From contig NZ_VOSM01000001.1 of the NCBI RefSeq assembly GCF_007997015.1, positions 832,001 through 896,000 on the forward strand: a stretch of DNA of 64,000 nucleotides, read 5' to 3'. Source of the stretch: Lujinxingia vulgaris. Its GTDB lineage: Bacteria; Myxococcota_A; Bradymonadia; Bradymonadales; Bradymonadaceae. Within the stretch, counting starts at the first letter, position 1. Each line of letters begins with the position of its first letter. Below, one piece after another: positions 10,434-19,502 of the stretch. A program made the position numbers and the translations under genes. The notes below the pieces were generated by a model. That model was not told where the DNA came from. It did no database searches and worked only from the letters and a program-made list of their open reading frames with translations.

Positions 10434-11648
10434 GTGCGTGAAAACCTGCAGAGAAAAGCTCGACGAATCGCCTGGCCGCACCGGCTTGCGGGTGGTCGCA
10501 CCTTGAGCGCGGCGCTGGCGCTGGTATGTGCCGCGGGCTGCGTGGCCTCAGAGCAGGGGCCGGTGCCCAACAGCGAGGCCGGGCACCTCTTCGTCGACCT
10601 CAACACCCCGCTGGCAGCCGGCTGGGACGCCACCATCCTCGTGCTCGGGCCCACTAACGGTGAGCAGATCTGCGATGAGGAGGTGGGCTGCTACTCCGAC
10701 CACCGCGCGCTGGTCGCCCATGATGTCTCGGTCAGCGGCGATGAAGGGGCCGTGGAGATCGTGGGGTTTGAGGAGGTGGAGCTGATGGGCGTGGCCGGGG
10801 CGCGCGTGACGCTCAAAGCGCTTGAGCCCGGGCAGGCGCGCGTGGAGCTGACTTTTGATGTGGAGGGCCTGGAGCCCCCCGCCGACACAAGCTCGGAGGA
10901 TGGCGACCAGGACGCGCCCGCAGACGATCATTTTGTCGACGCGTTCGAGGTCGAGGTTCGCGAGGTCGATCGGGTGGAGCTACGCCGCGTCACCGGCAGC
11001 GTCGATCCGCAGGGGCGCTACGGGAGCTGCCCGGCCACCGATGCCGGCGCGTACGTTTTTGAAGATCCCACCGAGCTCGCCATCACCATCGAGCAACGCA
11101 AGCTCGACGCTCAGGGCGAGCTCCTGCGGGGGGCGGGTCAGTTCGCCTTTGAGGTCGATCCGCCCGAGGCGATGGCGCTTTTTGAGGGGGAGGAGAGCCT
11201 CCATCAGATTCGCCTGGAGCCGGCGCAGAGCGGCGTGATCTCGCTCAACGATGACGATGGGCAATCTCTGATGAGCTTTCGTCTGGGGGGGCCGGAGGCG
11301 GTCGACGGGGCGCAGCCCCGCGTCGTCGAGGTGACCAACGAGGGGCAGCGCGGGTTTGTCGTCGATCGCATGGTCCAGGGGCGCTACTACGAGCTTCAGC
11401 TCGGCCCGACGCTTGGCCAGGCACCGCTCTGCGGAGGCGACGCGGTGGTGCAGAAGCAGGTGATGACGCCGGCGACCTGCGAGTTTCCCACCGCACCTAC
11501 AGCCAACTCGGTGCAACTTGTGCGGGCGCTAAACCCGGGGGAGTGCTGGGTGCGTTTTGTCTCGCCACAGGCCAACGGCGGACGCGGCATCTCCGTCGAT
11601 TTTCAACTCGACGTCGACCCCGGCTCGCCGACCCAACCCGGCCTTTGA
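10434..11648 (+). CDS. Lipoprotein of unknown function, Ig-like beta-rich
   Basis: About 404 residues from a GTG at 10434, chosen because GGAG lies 8 bases upstream and the product then opens with a basic n-region, a hydrophobic core and the lipobox 'CAAGC'. The frame is open further upstream, but that part overlaps the divergent gene and looks non-coding. The mature part is acidic and beta-rich ('VELMGVAGARVTLKALEPG'), reminiscent of bacterial Ig-like domains, with an Asp/Glu-rich insert near residue 150. It contains several Cys. No enzyme motif is visible. It diverges from the lysyl-oxidase-like gene and converges on the next one. Confidence 0.65.
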   Translation: MRENLQRKARRIAWPHRLAGGRTLSAALALVCAAGCVASEQGPVPNSEAGHLFVDLNTPLAAGWDATILVLGPTNGEQICDEEVGCYSDHRALVAHDVSVSGDEGAVEIVGFEEVELMGVAGARVTLKALEPGQARVELTFDVEGLEPPADTSSEDGDQDAPADDHFVDAFEVEVREVDRVELRRVTGSVDPQGRYGSCPATDAGAYVFEDPTELAITIEQRKLDAQGELLRGAGQFAFEVDPPEAMALFEGEESLHQIRLEPAQSGVISLNDDDGQSLMSFRLGGPEAVDGAQPRVVEVTNEGQRGFVVDRMVQGRYYELQLGPTLGQAPLCGGDAVVQKQVMTPATCEFPTAPTANSVQLVRALNPGECWVRFVSPQANGGRGISVDFQLDVDPGSPTQPGL

Positions 11649-11675
11649 GTGGCGAGCCAGGGCAGGGAGGATGAC

Positions 11676-12959
11676 TTACTCGTGACGATCGAAGACGAGT
11701 GAGTCGCTCAGCGGATCGTCGCCGTTGAGCATCGCCTCGTAGCTGGTGTCGCCGTCGAGGTGCAGGCGTAAGAAGGCCATGCTGTAGGCATTGATCACCA
11801 GGTAGGCCTCTTCATACCCGATGTTCGTCGGGCTGCAGCCGTCGTCCTGGAGGTCTTCGACCGCGCCGCCGAGCAGCTCGCAGAGGTTCGAGAAGGTGAA
11901 GTGGCCGCCGTCGGTGATGTCGATGCGGCGGTGCTGCGAGCCTTGCATCGCCTCCCAGAGTGGGTCGCCTTCAACCTCATTGGGGAGCGTCAGATCGCGC
12001 CCGGCGGTCCACATCAGCGTGGGGATCTCGATGGCCGAGGTGCCCGGCACGTACACCTCGGCGCCGGCCGGGGTCATGGGAATGGAGGCCTTAAAACGAT
12101 CATCGAGAAAGCCCTCGGCGAAGATGGCGTTCTGATCGTTTTCGAAGATCTGGCAGATGCGGTTGCTGATGGTGTTCGCGGCGCAGCCGGCGTCAACGGC
12201 TTCCATATCCAGCGTGGCGCCGGTGTTGGCCAGGGTGGTGAAGCCGCCCAGGCTGTGGCCGCTGATGGCGATCTTCGATGGCGAGATCTTGCCGTAGAGC
12301 GCATGATCTTCGGGGAGGGCTTCGACCCAGTCGAGGATCGCGCTGACGTCCTGAGGGCGGTAGACCGTGGACCCCAGCTGCACCGCACCGCCGGTATCAC
12401 TGAAGGTGTTTCCTTTATGATCCGGCGCGATGACGACGTAGCCGTGACTGGTCAGGTATTCGGCAAAAAAGTAGCTCTGCACGCTGAAGCTGCCGTTGCC
12501 GTGGGAGAAGACCATCAGCGGGGCGGGCTCGGCCTGATCGATGGCCGGGGTCGGATCGCGCAGCACGCCCGCCGGAGCGTTGATGGCGTTGAGGTAGCGC
12601 GCCTCGTGGCCCTCGGTATCGAGCGTCGGATACCAGATGGAGATAAAGATCTCGCGCTCCTCCTCGCCATCGCCGCGGGGGAGGTAGGCGATCTTTGTGT
12701 AGGAGTAGCCGATGTTGAAGTGGCCGCGCTCCTCGATGGGCCAGGGGCCCTCGGGAAGTTCATCGAGGGGATTGACGTCGGCGTCGGCGGTGTCGCCGGC
12801 ATCATGCGCGTCCGTGTCTCCGGGGTCGGCGTCGGCCAGGACGTCGGTATCTGGCGCGTTGGCGTCGGGGCTGTCGGTGACCTGATCATCGCCGCAGGCG
12901 ACAAGAAGGAGGCTGGCGAGCCAGGCGGCGGCCAGGCGTGACCGGTGGTGGGTGAGCAT
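11676..12959 (-). CDS. Alpha/beta hydrolase lipoprotein (chlorophyllase/COG4188-like)
   Basis: 427 residues from the ATG at 12959 (AAGGA upstream). The lipobox 'LVAC' has Cys22, followed by an Asp/Ala/Thr-rich linker to ~65. The catalytic domain has the oxyanion region 'MVFSHGNGS' (149-157), 'VVIAPDHKGN', the nucleophile elbow 'GHSLGG' with Ser236, and a late 'TDGGHF' offering the His. The pattern is that of predicted dienelactone hydrolases and chlorophyllase- or PAF-acetylhydrolase-like esterases; the substrate cannot be told. It would act outside the cytoplasm. It lies 10 bp downstream of the acyl-CoA-binding protein gene on the same strand, so the two are likely co-transcribed. Confidence 0.8.
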   Translation of the reverse strand: MLTHHRSRLAAAWLASLLLVACGDDQVTDSPDANAPDTDVLADADPGDTDAHDAGDTADADVNPLDELPEGPWPIEERGHFNIGYSYTKIAYLPRGDGEEEREIFISIWYPTLDTEGHEARYLNAINAPAGVLRDPTPAIDQAEPAPLMVFSHGNGSFSVQSYFFAEYLTSHGYVVIAPDHKGNTFSDTGGAVQLGSTVYRPQDVSAILDWVEALPEDHALYGKISPSKIAISGHSLGGFTTLANTGATLDMEAVDAGCAANTISNRICQIFENDQNAIFAEGFLDDRFKASIPMTPAGAEVYVPGTSAIEIPTLMWTAGRDLTLPNEVEGDPLWEAMQGSQHRRIDITDGGHFTFSNLCELLGGAVEDLQDDGCSPTNIGYEEAYLVINAYSMAFLRLHLDGDTSYEAMLNGDDPLSDSLVFDRHE

Positions 12960-12969
12960 CGGGCGTCCT

Positions 12970-13227
12970 TCAGGAATTGACCAGCGAGTTGACGAGCGTG
13001 ATGTAGGCCTCTTTGGCCTCATCCTGCGACATGCCTTTTTTCTGCGCCCAGGCGTCGAACTTGGCCCGCTCGCGGATCTTCAGGCGCGAGGGCTGCTTGC
13101 CTTCGACATCGCCGGCGGTGGCCTGCTTAAAGAGGGCATAGAGATCGAGGAGGGTGGCGTTGTCGGGGGTGCTGCCCAGCGTTTGCACACGGCGGGTGGC
13201 AGATTCGAAGTCGTTTTGAAGGCTCAT
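12970..13227 (-). CDS. Acyl-CoA-binding protein (ACBP)
   Basis: 85 residues, exactly the size of a single ACBP domain. Family landmarks are 'LDLYALFKQATAGDV' (YalYKQAt-GD), 'RAKFDAWAQKKGMSQDEA' (aKwdAW---kG-s-eeA) and 'AYITLVNSL' (aYi--v--L). ACBPs bind medium- and long-chain acyl-CoA in the cytosol and are common in eukaryotes but patchy in bacteria. The ATG at 13227 has an AGGG-type ribosome site. It lies just upstream of the lipoprotein esterase and is divergent from the YheT-type hydrolase. Confidence 0.92.
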   Translation of the reverse strand: MSLQNDFESATRRVQTLGSTPDNATLLDLYALFKQATAGDVEGKQPSRLKIRERAKFDAWAQKKGMSQDEAKEAYITLVNSLVNS

Positions 13228-13372
13228 CTTGGCTCGACCCTGGGAGGAGGTTGGGGTAGTAGGAGCCTTCAAACTACCAGAGCTGATTACCGCGGCAAGG
13301 CATAAGCGCGCTTCACACAAGGGAAGGGCGCGTGTCGGGCTGGCGTTTGGACTTCCTCTAAGGACAGGATCG

Positions 13373-14359
13373 ATGAAGACTCAAAACCCGCTGAAACGAT
13401 GGACCGGGAGTGCGGCGCTGCGCGAGCGCGTGGGAGGGCATCTGCAGACGATCGCCCCGGCGCTGCGCCATGACTGGCTCCCACGCAAGGCGCCGCGCGC
13501 CAACCTCTGGCGCACCCGCGTCGACGACGGGCGCGATGGCGAGGTGACGCTCAGCGGGATGTTTGCCGATGTGGCCGGGGTCTCCGACCTGGTGATCGTG
13601 GTGCACGGGCTGGGCGGCTCGGTCGACCGCGGCTACTGCGTGGAGGCGGCGCGCGCCGCTCGCCAGGCCGGGCTTCCCTGTCTGCGGCTGGCGATGCGCG
13701 GCGCCGACGGGCTTGGCGAGGATATGCACCACGCCGGACTCACCGATGATCTTCGCGCGGTGTTGCAGCAGCCTTTTTTTGAGCGTTTTGAGCGCATCGC
13801 GTTGCTGGGCTACTCGATGGGCGGGCATGTCTGCCTGAAGGCCGCTGCGGAGGGCCTGGGGCCAAAGGTTAAGGCCGTGGCTGCGGTATGCCCGCCCCTG
13901 GATCTCGAAGCCACCCAGCGCTGTCTGGATGCGCCTGCGAACATCATCTACCGCCGCCACCTGCTCGGCGGGCTCAACCAGATGTATGCGGGCATCGCCG
14001 AGCGCGGCCAGGTGCCCACCCCGCCGGAGCGGGTGCGCCTGGCGACCACGATCCGCGAGTGGGATCAGCTCACGGTGGTGCCGCGCTTTAAGTTTCGCGA
14101 TGTCGATGACTACTACCGCTCGCAGTCGGTGGGGCCTCTTCTCAAATCACTGGAGGTGCCGGCGCTGGTGGTGGCGAGCCCGGGCGATCCGATGATTCCG
14201 GCCGACTCCCTGCGCGGGCCGCTGGTGGCTGCGGCCACGCGCGTGGAGGCACGCTGGGTGGCCGGCGGGGGGCATGTGTTCTTTCGGCCCGACGTCGACC
14301 TGGGCTTTGGCAACGCGCCGGGGCTGGAGCAGCAGATCTTGAGCTGGTGCTTCGGCTAA
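13373..14359 (+). CDS. YheT-type alpha/beta hydrolase
   Basis: 328 residues from the ATG at 13373 (AAGGACAGG upstream). The sequence follows the YheT/COG0429 group: 'GGHLQTIAPAL' near the N-terminus, oxyanion 'VVHGLGGS' (77-84), 'RLAMRGADG', and the nucleophile motif 'GYSMGG' with Ser148. Later 'VVASPGDPMIP' carries the probable Asp and 'GGGHVFF' the His. There is no signal peptide, so it is cytoplasmic. Its substrate is unknown; the family includes esterases acting on lipids. It ends at a strong bidirectional terminator shared with rho. Confidence 0.88.
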   Translation: MKTQNPLKRWTGSAALRERVGGHLQTIAPALRHDWLPRKAPRANLWRTRVDDGRDGEVTLSGMFADVAGVSDLVIVVHGLGGSVDRGYCVEAARAARQAGLPCLRLAMRGADGLGEDMHHAGLTDDLRAVLQQPFFERFERIALLGYSMGGHVCLKAAAEGLGPKVKAVAAVCPPLDLEATQRCLDAPANIIYRRHLLGGLNQMYAGIAERGQVPTPPERVRLATTIREWDQLTVVPRFKFRDVDDYYRSQSVGPLLKSLEVPALVVASPGDPMIPADSLRGPLVAAATRVEARWVAGGGHVFFRPDVDLGFGNAPGLEQQILSWCFG

Positions 14360-14400
14360 ATTGTTAAAAATCCCGGCAGTCAGACATCATCACCAACAAC

Positions 14401-14432
14401 AAAAGCGCGCCCCCGAACAGGGGCGCGCTTTT
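14401..14432. terminator. Bidirectional terminator between yheT-like gene and rho
   Basis: A perfect 13-bp stem (AAAAGCGCGCCCC and its complement) with a 6-base loop. A- and T-tracts on the two sides allow termination from both convergent genes. Confidence 0.9.
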
Positions 14433-14470
14433 GAGCTTTCCGCTAACATGTTGCCGGCTGTGCGGCTCGT

Positions 14471-15418
14471 TTAAAGCTGGGGGATGGAGCGCAAGAAGTT
14501 CTGATTATTCTTGGAGTCGTGCAGACGCTTGATCATCCACTGCATGCCCTCCACCGGGCTCTGATCCATGAGGCGTCGGCGCAGAAGCGGGGTCTGCTTG
14601 CGCTCGAGCTCATCGAGCATCATCTCTTCGCGGCGGGTGCCGCTGCTGGCGATGTCGATGGCCGGGAAGACCCGTCGCAGCACGAGCTCTTCGTCGAGGA
14701 GAAGCTCCATATTGCCGGTGCCTTTGAACTCCTGGAAGATCACCTCGTCCATGCGGCTTCCGGTCTCAATAAGCGCGGTGCCGATGATCGTGAGGCTTCC
14801 GCCGCCCTCCAGGTTGCGGGCCGCGCCGAAGAGCTGGCGGGGGATATCGAGCGCGCCGGCGGAGACGCCACCGCTCAACGTGCGACCGCCCGAGCCGGTG
14901 TGCTCGACGTTGTAGGCGCGGGCCAGACGCGTGATCGAGTCGAGCAGGATGAGCACATCCTTACCTTCGAGCACCTTCTCCAGCGCGATGGTAAACGCCT
15001 TCTCGGCCACCTTGATGTGGTTGCTTGAGGAGCGGTCGGAGGTCGAAGCGTGCACCTCGAAGGGCATCTTCCGGCGGAAGTCGGTGGCCTCTTCGGGGCG
15101 CTCGTCGATGAGGACGGCGAGTTGGAAGATGTCGGGGTGGTTCTTGTGGACGGCCTTGCCGATCGTCTTGAGGATCGTGGTCTTGCCGGCCTTGGGCGGG
15201 CTTGTGATCAGGCAACGCTGGCCCCGAGAGATCGGGGTGAACATGTCCATGATCCGCCCGATGTATTCGTAGCGGTCGGTCTCCAGCCGGATGCGCTCTT
15301 TGGGCTGGATGGGGGTGTAGTCGGAGAGCTTCGCGGTCAGCGTAGCCAGGTCGACTTTGGGCTTGGAGCTCTGGCGATTGCCGCTGCGGCGACGACCGCG
15401 GCTGCGATTTCTACTCAT
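14471..15418 (-). CDS. rho: Short Rho-type transcription terminator ATPase lacking the N-terminal RNA-binding domain
   Basis: 315 residues against about 420 for typical Rho. The RecA-like motor is intact: 'SPPKAGKTT' (Walker A, 73-81), 'IDERPEE' (104-110), '[17 protein letters not shown]' (Walker B, 154-170), Q-loop '[10 protein letters not shown]', R-loop region '[16 protein letters not shown]' and the arginine-finger segment 'RRVFPAID'. Absent are the N-terminal helical domain and the cold-shock-like primary RNA site; instead about 40 residues begin with a basic Arg/Ser stretch. No cold-shock-like coding sequence is found upstream in any frame, so this is not an obvious frameshift. It may be the only Rho or a second paralogue; the window cannot say. 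Confidence 0.9.
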   Translation of the reverse strand: MSRNRSRGRRRSGNRQSSKPKVDLATLTAKLSDYTPIQPKERIRLETDRYEYIGRIMDMFTPISRGQRCLITSPPKAGKTTILKTIGKAVHKNHPDIFQLAVLIDERPEEATDFRRKMPFEVHASTSDRSSSNHIKVAEKAFTIALEKVLEGKDVLILLDSITRLARAYNVEHTGSGGRTLSGGVSAGALDIPRQLFGAARNLEGGGSLTIIGTALIETGSRMDEVIFQEFKGTGNMELLLDEELVLRRVFPAIDIASSGTRREEMMLDELERKQTPLLRRRLMDQSPVEGMQWMIKRLHDSKNNQNFLRSIPQL

Positions 15419-15560
15419 GACAGCATCGATGGGGTAGATTAAAGGAAGGGTCGAAAGAGTGCGTGGGCCCGGCGAATGATTGGGAAAAGCTGCTCAACAC
15501 GAGTGGAGCTGCAGGCGCGGGCGTACGAAGTCACGACTCCATAGTCAAGAGAATATGCAC

Positions 15561-16460
15561 ATGGCGCGCGAAAATGAAAACGAAAATTCACATGGCGGGC
15601 TGCATCCGGCGCTGCTGACGGTGAGCTGGCCGGAGGGCAAGCGCTGGACGGCTGCGCTCTGGAAGAGCCAGGGCCGCTCGACGATGCGGGGGATCCGGGG
15701 GCTGTTGGAGGCGCGCTATCTGGCGCACCTGAGCATGCCGCCCTCGTCGTATCTGGAGCAGGTGGAGGAGGCACAGGTGCTCTCCTTTGATGTGGCCAGC
15801 TACGGGGATCTCAGCGAGAGCGATGAGGCGGGGTTGCGGGCGCTGGGTTTTGCGGAGGTGAATGAGGCGCTTGACGCCGAGCAGCTCGAGAGGCTCAGCG
15901 TCTTTCGCAACGAGGCTCGCCGAAGCGGTGGGGTGTCGGTTGGGGATCCGAGCGCGTTGTGGCGGCTGAGCTTCAGCAGGCCGCAGGGCATGCTTGATAC
16001 GATGGTGAAGAGGGCGTGTGTGGCCAGCGCCCGGCGCCAGGGCGACCAGGTCTTTGGCGACCGCCCGGGCTGGCCGAGCAAATGGCTGGTGGAGGAGCTG
16101 AGCCGGGCGATGCAGCTTGAGCTCGGGCCCAACGTGGAAGGCCTGGAGCGCCTCTGCGCGCTTTTAATCGATGCCTCACCGGGGGAACTGGGCTGGGTGG
16201 AGCCGGTGGCCTTCCAGGCCATTTGCGATCTTCTGGCGGTGGTGCTGCAGGCCAGCGGCCGGGGGCAGGTGGAGTGGGCCTCAAGCCCGATGGACGCGCT
16301 GAGCGGGCTTGCGCCGCCGCCGATGGCCAGGATTCGCCGGGGCGGCTCATGGAGAGCGCTGGAGCTGGGCCGGGATGTGGCCGCGACGCTCCTGCTTCCC
16401 TTTGAGCGTCGGGAGACCGGTGAGGCGCTCAAGGGGCTTTTGAGCGCCTACCTGCGTTGA
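15561..16460 (+). CDS. Hypothetical protein
   Basis: About 299 residues, not recognised. The start is placed at the ATG at 15561, which has AAGAG nine bases upstream; an ATG six bases earlier is possible. The product is soluble with no signal peptide, rich in Leu, Ala, Glu and Arg, and mostly helical. Acidic N-terminal residues are followed by 'LLTVSWPEGKRWTAALWKS'. It is divergent from rho, with the shared promoter region at 15419-15560. No catalytic motif is visible. Confidence 0.6.
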   Translation: MARENENENSHGGLHPALLTVSWPEGKRWTAALWKSQGRSTMRGIRGLLEARYLAHLSMPPSSYLEQVEEAQVLSFDVASYGDLSESDEAGLRALGFAEVNEALDAEQLERLSVFRNEARRSGGVSVGDPSALWRLSFSRPQGMLDTMVKRACVASARRQGDQVFGDRPGWPSKWLVEELSRAMQLELGPNVEGLERLCALLIDASPGELGWVEPVAFQAICDLLAVVLQASGRGQVEWASSPMDALSGLAPPPMARIRRGGSWRALELGRDVAATLLLPFERRETGEALKGLLSAYLR

Positions 16461-16588
16461 GGCAGTAGTGTCGGCTGTATTGTCGGGGGGGCGCCGGGGG
16501 TTAGCTTCAAAAGGAGAGTGGTCGAAGACCTGGGGCGGCGCGGCTGCGCGGCCCCGGTCGGCCTGATTTGCAAAACCAGGGGGAAAGG

Positions 16589-17485
16589 ATGGCGAGCCTC
16601 AAAGGCTGGTGCGCCGCTGTGTGTGGCCGATTCCGGTGGGCGCAGAGCGGTGTGGCGCTGCTGATCGCGCTCGGGTGTTTTTGTGTTGCCGGGTGGGCCC
16701 ACGCCGCAACGCCCGAGCAAAGCACTGGCCAGGCGCCCGGCGCAGAGAGCCGCGGAGAGGTGTTGATCTTCAGCGGGGTGGAGCGGCTGGGAAATCGCGA
16801 CGCCACCGGTTCCCCGCTGGCCTACCGCGGGCAGGCTTACCCGCTGATTTTGCGCTGGGGACGCACCGCCTCCCGCTGGAGCCGCGCGCTGGAGCTGGGG
16901 GGCTTTACCCCCGGTTTCAACGGCGGTCGGCTCAGCTCGGCCATCGATGACGGGCAGGGGCACTGGGCCAACGCGAGCTTTGTGGACGCGTCCTTTCAGT
17001 GGCGCTTTGCCCTGCTCAACCGCGGGGGGCGACGCCTGGAACTGGGGCCCCGTTTAAGCCACTGGACGATGTACCGCTCCTACCAGTACGACCCGGCGCA
17101 GATCGGTTCTGTGGAGGTCTGGGATGCGTTTGTCTCGCTCGATGCCTCCGCCGGTTTTCGCCAGACGTTGGGGGGCTGGGGGGAGCTGCACCTGGGCATC
17201 AACGTGCCTCTCGGAGGCTATGTGATGCGACCCAGCTACGCGGTGCGTGGTGATGAGCGGGTGCGCCTGGTCCAGGAGCGCTGGCGCGCGTTGACCGACG
17301 GTCGTTTTGAGAGCTGGGGAAGTTTTCGCATGGTGCAGACCCGCGCCGAGCTCTGGTGGAAACCGGGCAAATACCTGGGGGTGGTGGGGGCCTACCGCGG
17401 GGGGGCGTTCAGCTATGAACTTCCCCTGGATACGCGCACCTACAGCCACCGCTTCAGCCTGGGGGTGGGGCTGCTCTACAGGTAG
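16589..17485 (+). CDS. Outer-membrane beta-barrel-like protein
   Basis: 298 residues from the ATG at 16589 with GGGGGAAAGG directly upstream. A signal peptide ends near 'AGWAHAAT'. The mature part is rich in aromatic and alternating residues ('WGRTASRWSRALELGG', 'GELHLGINVPLGGYVM') and ends '...FSLGVGLLYR', like the last strand of an outer-membrane barrel. The family is not recognised. It precedes the S41-type protease gene by 47 bp on the same strand. Confidence 0.65.
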   Translation: MASLKGWCAAVCGRFRWAQSGVALLIALGCFCVAGWAHAATPEQSTGQAPGAESRGEVLIFSGVERLGNRDATGSPLAYRGQAYPLILRWGRTASRWSRALELGGFTPGFNGGRLSSAIDDGQGHWANASFVDASFQWRFALLNRGGRRLELGPRLSHWTMYRSYQYDPAQIGSVEVWDAFVSLDASAGFRQTLGGWGELHLGINVPLGGYVMRPSYAVRGDERVRLVQERWRALTDGRFESWGSFRMVQTRAELWWKPGKYLGVVGAYRGGAFSYELPLDTRTYSHRFSLGVGLLYR

Positions 17486-17532
17486 AGCCGACGACGCGCG
17501 ACGCTAAAGGCAGGGACAACCGGGGGGATGTG

Positions 17533-18615
17533 ATGACGATCAGAGCGCGGATGAGCGGGTGGTTTCGAGGAGCGCTGCTGGCAATGCTGGTAGTGATCGG
17601 CGGTTGCGGCGCCTTTCTGGGACCGGATCCGGCCAACACACCCGAGAGCAACTTCGAGATCTTCTGGGAGTCCTTCGACCGGCATTATGCGCATTTTGTG
17701 CATAAGGACGTCGACTGGGATGAGGTCTACCGGCGCTATCGCCCGAGGGTCGACTCCCAGACCACCGACGAGGAACTTCTGGAGATCTTTGGCGAAATGA
17801 TCCGCTACCTGGAAGACGGCCACGTCTATGTCTCGGCCGGCGAGGTGGGGAGGGTGCAGAGTGATCTTCATCTGCGGGGCTCGCGGCGCAACTACGACCG
17901 CAACCTGATCAACCGGCGCTACATTCTGGGTAAGGAGCTAAGCGCCGGAGAGGGCAACTTCCGTTACGGCTGGGCCGGTCATTCCATCGGATATGTGCAT
18001 CTGGCGACCTTAAGCGGCGCCGAAGGCATCGGCGATGATGTGCACGGGTGGATCGAAGATCTCGATGACATCCTCGCCTATTTTAAAGATGCCGAAGGGC
18101 TGGTGATCGATCTTCGTAACAACAGCGGGGGCAGGGCGTTTAACACGACCTTCTTCGCCAGTCGCTTTGCCACCGATACCCGCGACTTTGTGGTCACCCG
18201 CACCCGCAACGGCGCTCGCCATGACGCCTTCTCGTCCCCCACCGTCTGGAAGGTCTCGCCGGCGGGGCCGCGTCAGTTCACGCGTCCGGTGGTGGTGCTG
18301 ACCAATCGCTACAGCTTCAGCGCCGCGGAGTGGCTCACGCTGGCGCTGCGCCAGTACGATCATGTCACGCATATCGGCACCAACAGCGGCGGAGGCCTGG
18401 CGATGTTTCTGCCGCGGGAGCTCCCCAACGGCTGGCACTACACCATCTCGGTGCAGGAGACGCGCGACGCTGACGGGGTGTTTTACGAGCGGGTCGGCGT
18501 GCCGCCCCATATCCATGTGGAGAATACGCCGGAAGACGTCAGCGAGAACCGCGACGCGATCCTCGAGCAGGCGATCCTGCACCTCAAAAAGCAGGCGGGT
18601 CTGCCCCAGCGTTGA
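17533..18615 (+). CDS. S41-family peptidase-like lipoprotein
   Basis: 360 residues with lipobox 'VIGGC' (Cys25). An N-terminal helical region has 'FWESFDRHYAHF', which resembles the tricorn/TSP core-capping helices. The S41 core shows 'GYVHLATL', 'EGLVIDLRNNSGG' (189-200) and the nucleophile region 'NRYSFSAAEW', with Ser261 at the position of the catalytic Ser in S41 enzymes. No PDZ domain is evident. S41 proteases cleave C-terminal regions of extracytoplasmic proteins. It was probably co-transcribed with the preceding barrel protein and ends 11 bp from a convergent gene. Confidence 0.82.
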   Translation: MTIRARMSGWFRGALLAMLVVIGGCGAFLGPDPANTPESNFEIFWESFDRHYAHFVHKDVDWDEVYRRYRPRVDSQTTDEELLEIFGEMIRYLEDGHVYVSAGEVGRVQSDLHLRGSRRNYDRNLINRRYILGKELSAGEGNFRYGWAGHSIGYVHLATLSGAEGIGDDVHGWIEDLDDILAYFKDAEGLVIDLRNNSGGRAFNTTFFASRFATDTRDFVVTRTRNGARHDAFSSPTVWKVSPAGPRQFTRPVVVLTNRYSFSAAEWLTLALRQYDHVTHIGTNSGGGLAMFLPRELPNGWHYTISVQETRDADGVFYERVGVPPHIHVENTPEDVSENRDAILEQAILHLKKQAGLPQR

Positions 18616-18626
18616 TGCTCGCCGGC

Positions 18627-19454
18627 TCAGTCGGGGCTGCGCACCGAGACGCCCAGGCCCACCGCCCAGCCCGCCGCGCTGTTGCGGGAGAAGGGGGTGA
18701 GGTAGCCGTCGGCCTCCAGCGCGATGCGCTCGGTGATGGGAAAGAAGATCGAGGGACCCACCGTCAGGTAGCTCTTCGAGATAAGATCGTCGCTCAGGGG
18801 AAAGACCGCCGAGGAGGTCAGCGCCACCGTCGCCGTATCGAAGAGGTTGTAGCCGACCTGGGCCTGGTAGACGAAGCCATCGGAGAAGTCGCCTACCTCG
18901 GTGCCGTCGAAGGTCCAAGAGCTGCGGTGCTGGTAGCCGATATCGGCGTAGAAGTAGATGCCCAACTCATGGAGGCCACCCCCGGCGGAGAGCCAGAGCG
19001 TGAGATCCACCTGCTGGTCACCGCGCGCCGGCGTAAGGTCACCATCGGGGCGCCCGTAGAGGGGAAGTTTGGCCTCCAGACGCAACGACGTGGGCACGCC
19101 CAGGTCGAGGGGGGACGCCTGAAGGGCCAGGTTCATATCCCCGGGACCGAAGTCGGAGTAGCTCTGCGTGCCAAAGCGGTTTCGAGCGAACATCACCGGC
19201 ACATAGCTCTGCAGGTGCACCCCATCGAGCAGACCCAGCTCCGCGTAGAGGTAGGTCGTGGCGCTGAAGTAGTCGACGCCGGTGACCAGGAACCCCTCCG
19301 GGGTGCGAAAGGCGTTGGCCTGGTAGGCGGATTCGCCAATTTTGACGTAATACTCACCAGTGTCTTTGGTCCAGGGACCGGCGCTGGCAGTCGACGATAC
19401 AAGAAGCGCCGCGCAGAAAAGCAGCGCGGCGCTGAGGCGGAACACGTTTCGCAT
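18627..19454 (-). CDS. Outer-membrane beta-barrel-like protein
   Basis: 275 residues from the ATG at 19454; a GTG five codons earlier (19469) is equally open and neither has a clear ribosome site. The signal peptide 'LLFCAALLVSSTASAG' is followed by amphipathic strands rich in Tyr, Phe and Gly ('YYVKIGESAYQANAF', 'GIYFYADIGYQHRS') and a C-terminus '...GLGVSVRSPD'. The architecture resembles transporter-like barrels of the outer membrane. Its function is unknown. Confidence 0.65.
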   Translation of the reverse strand: MRNVFRLSAALLFCAALLVSSTASAGPWTKDTGEYYVKIGESAYQANAFRTPEGFLVTGVDYFSATTYLYAELGLLDGVHLQSYVPVMFARNRFGTQSYSDFGPGDMNLALQASPLDLGVPTSLRLEAKLPLYGRPDGDLTPARGDQQVDLTLWLSAGGGLHELGIYFYADIGYQHRSSWTFDGTEVGDFSDGFVYQAQVGYNLFDTATVALTSSAVFPLSDDLISKSYLTVGPSIFFPITERIALEADGYLTPFSRNSAAGWAVGLGVSVRSPD

Positions 19455-19502
19455 GATTCTACGGCTCACATCGGCCGAGAATCATCCACTCGGCTCAAAA
19501 AG

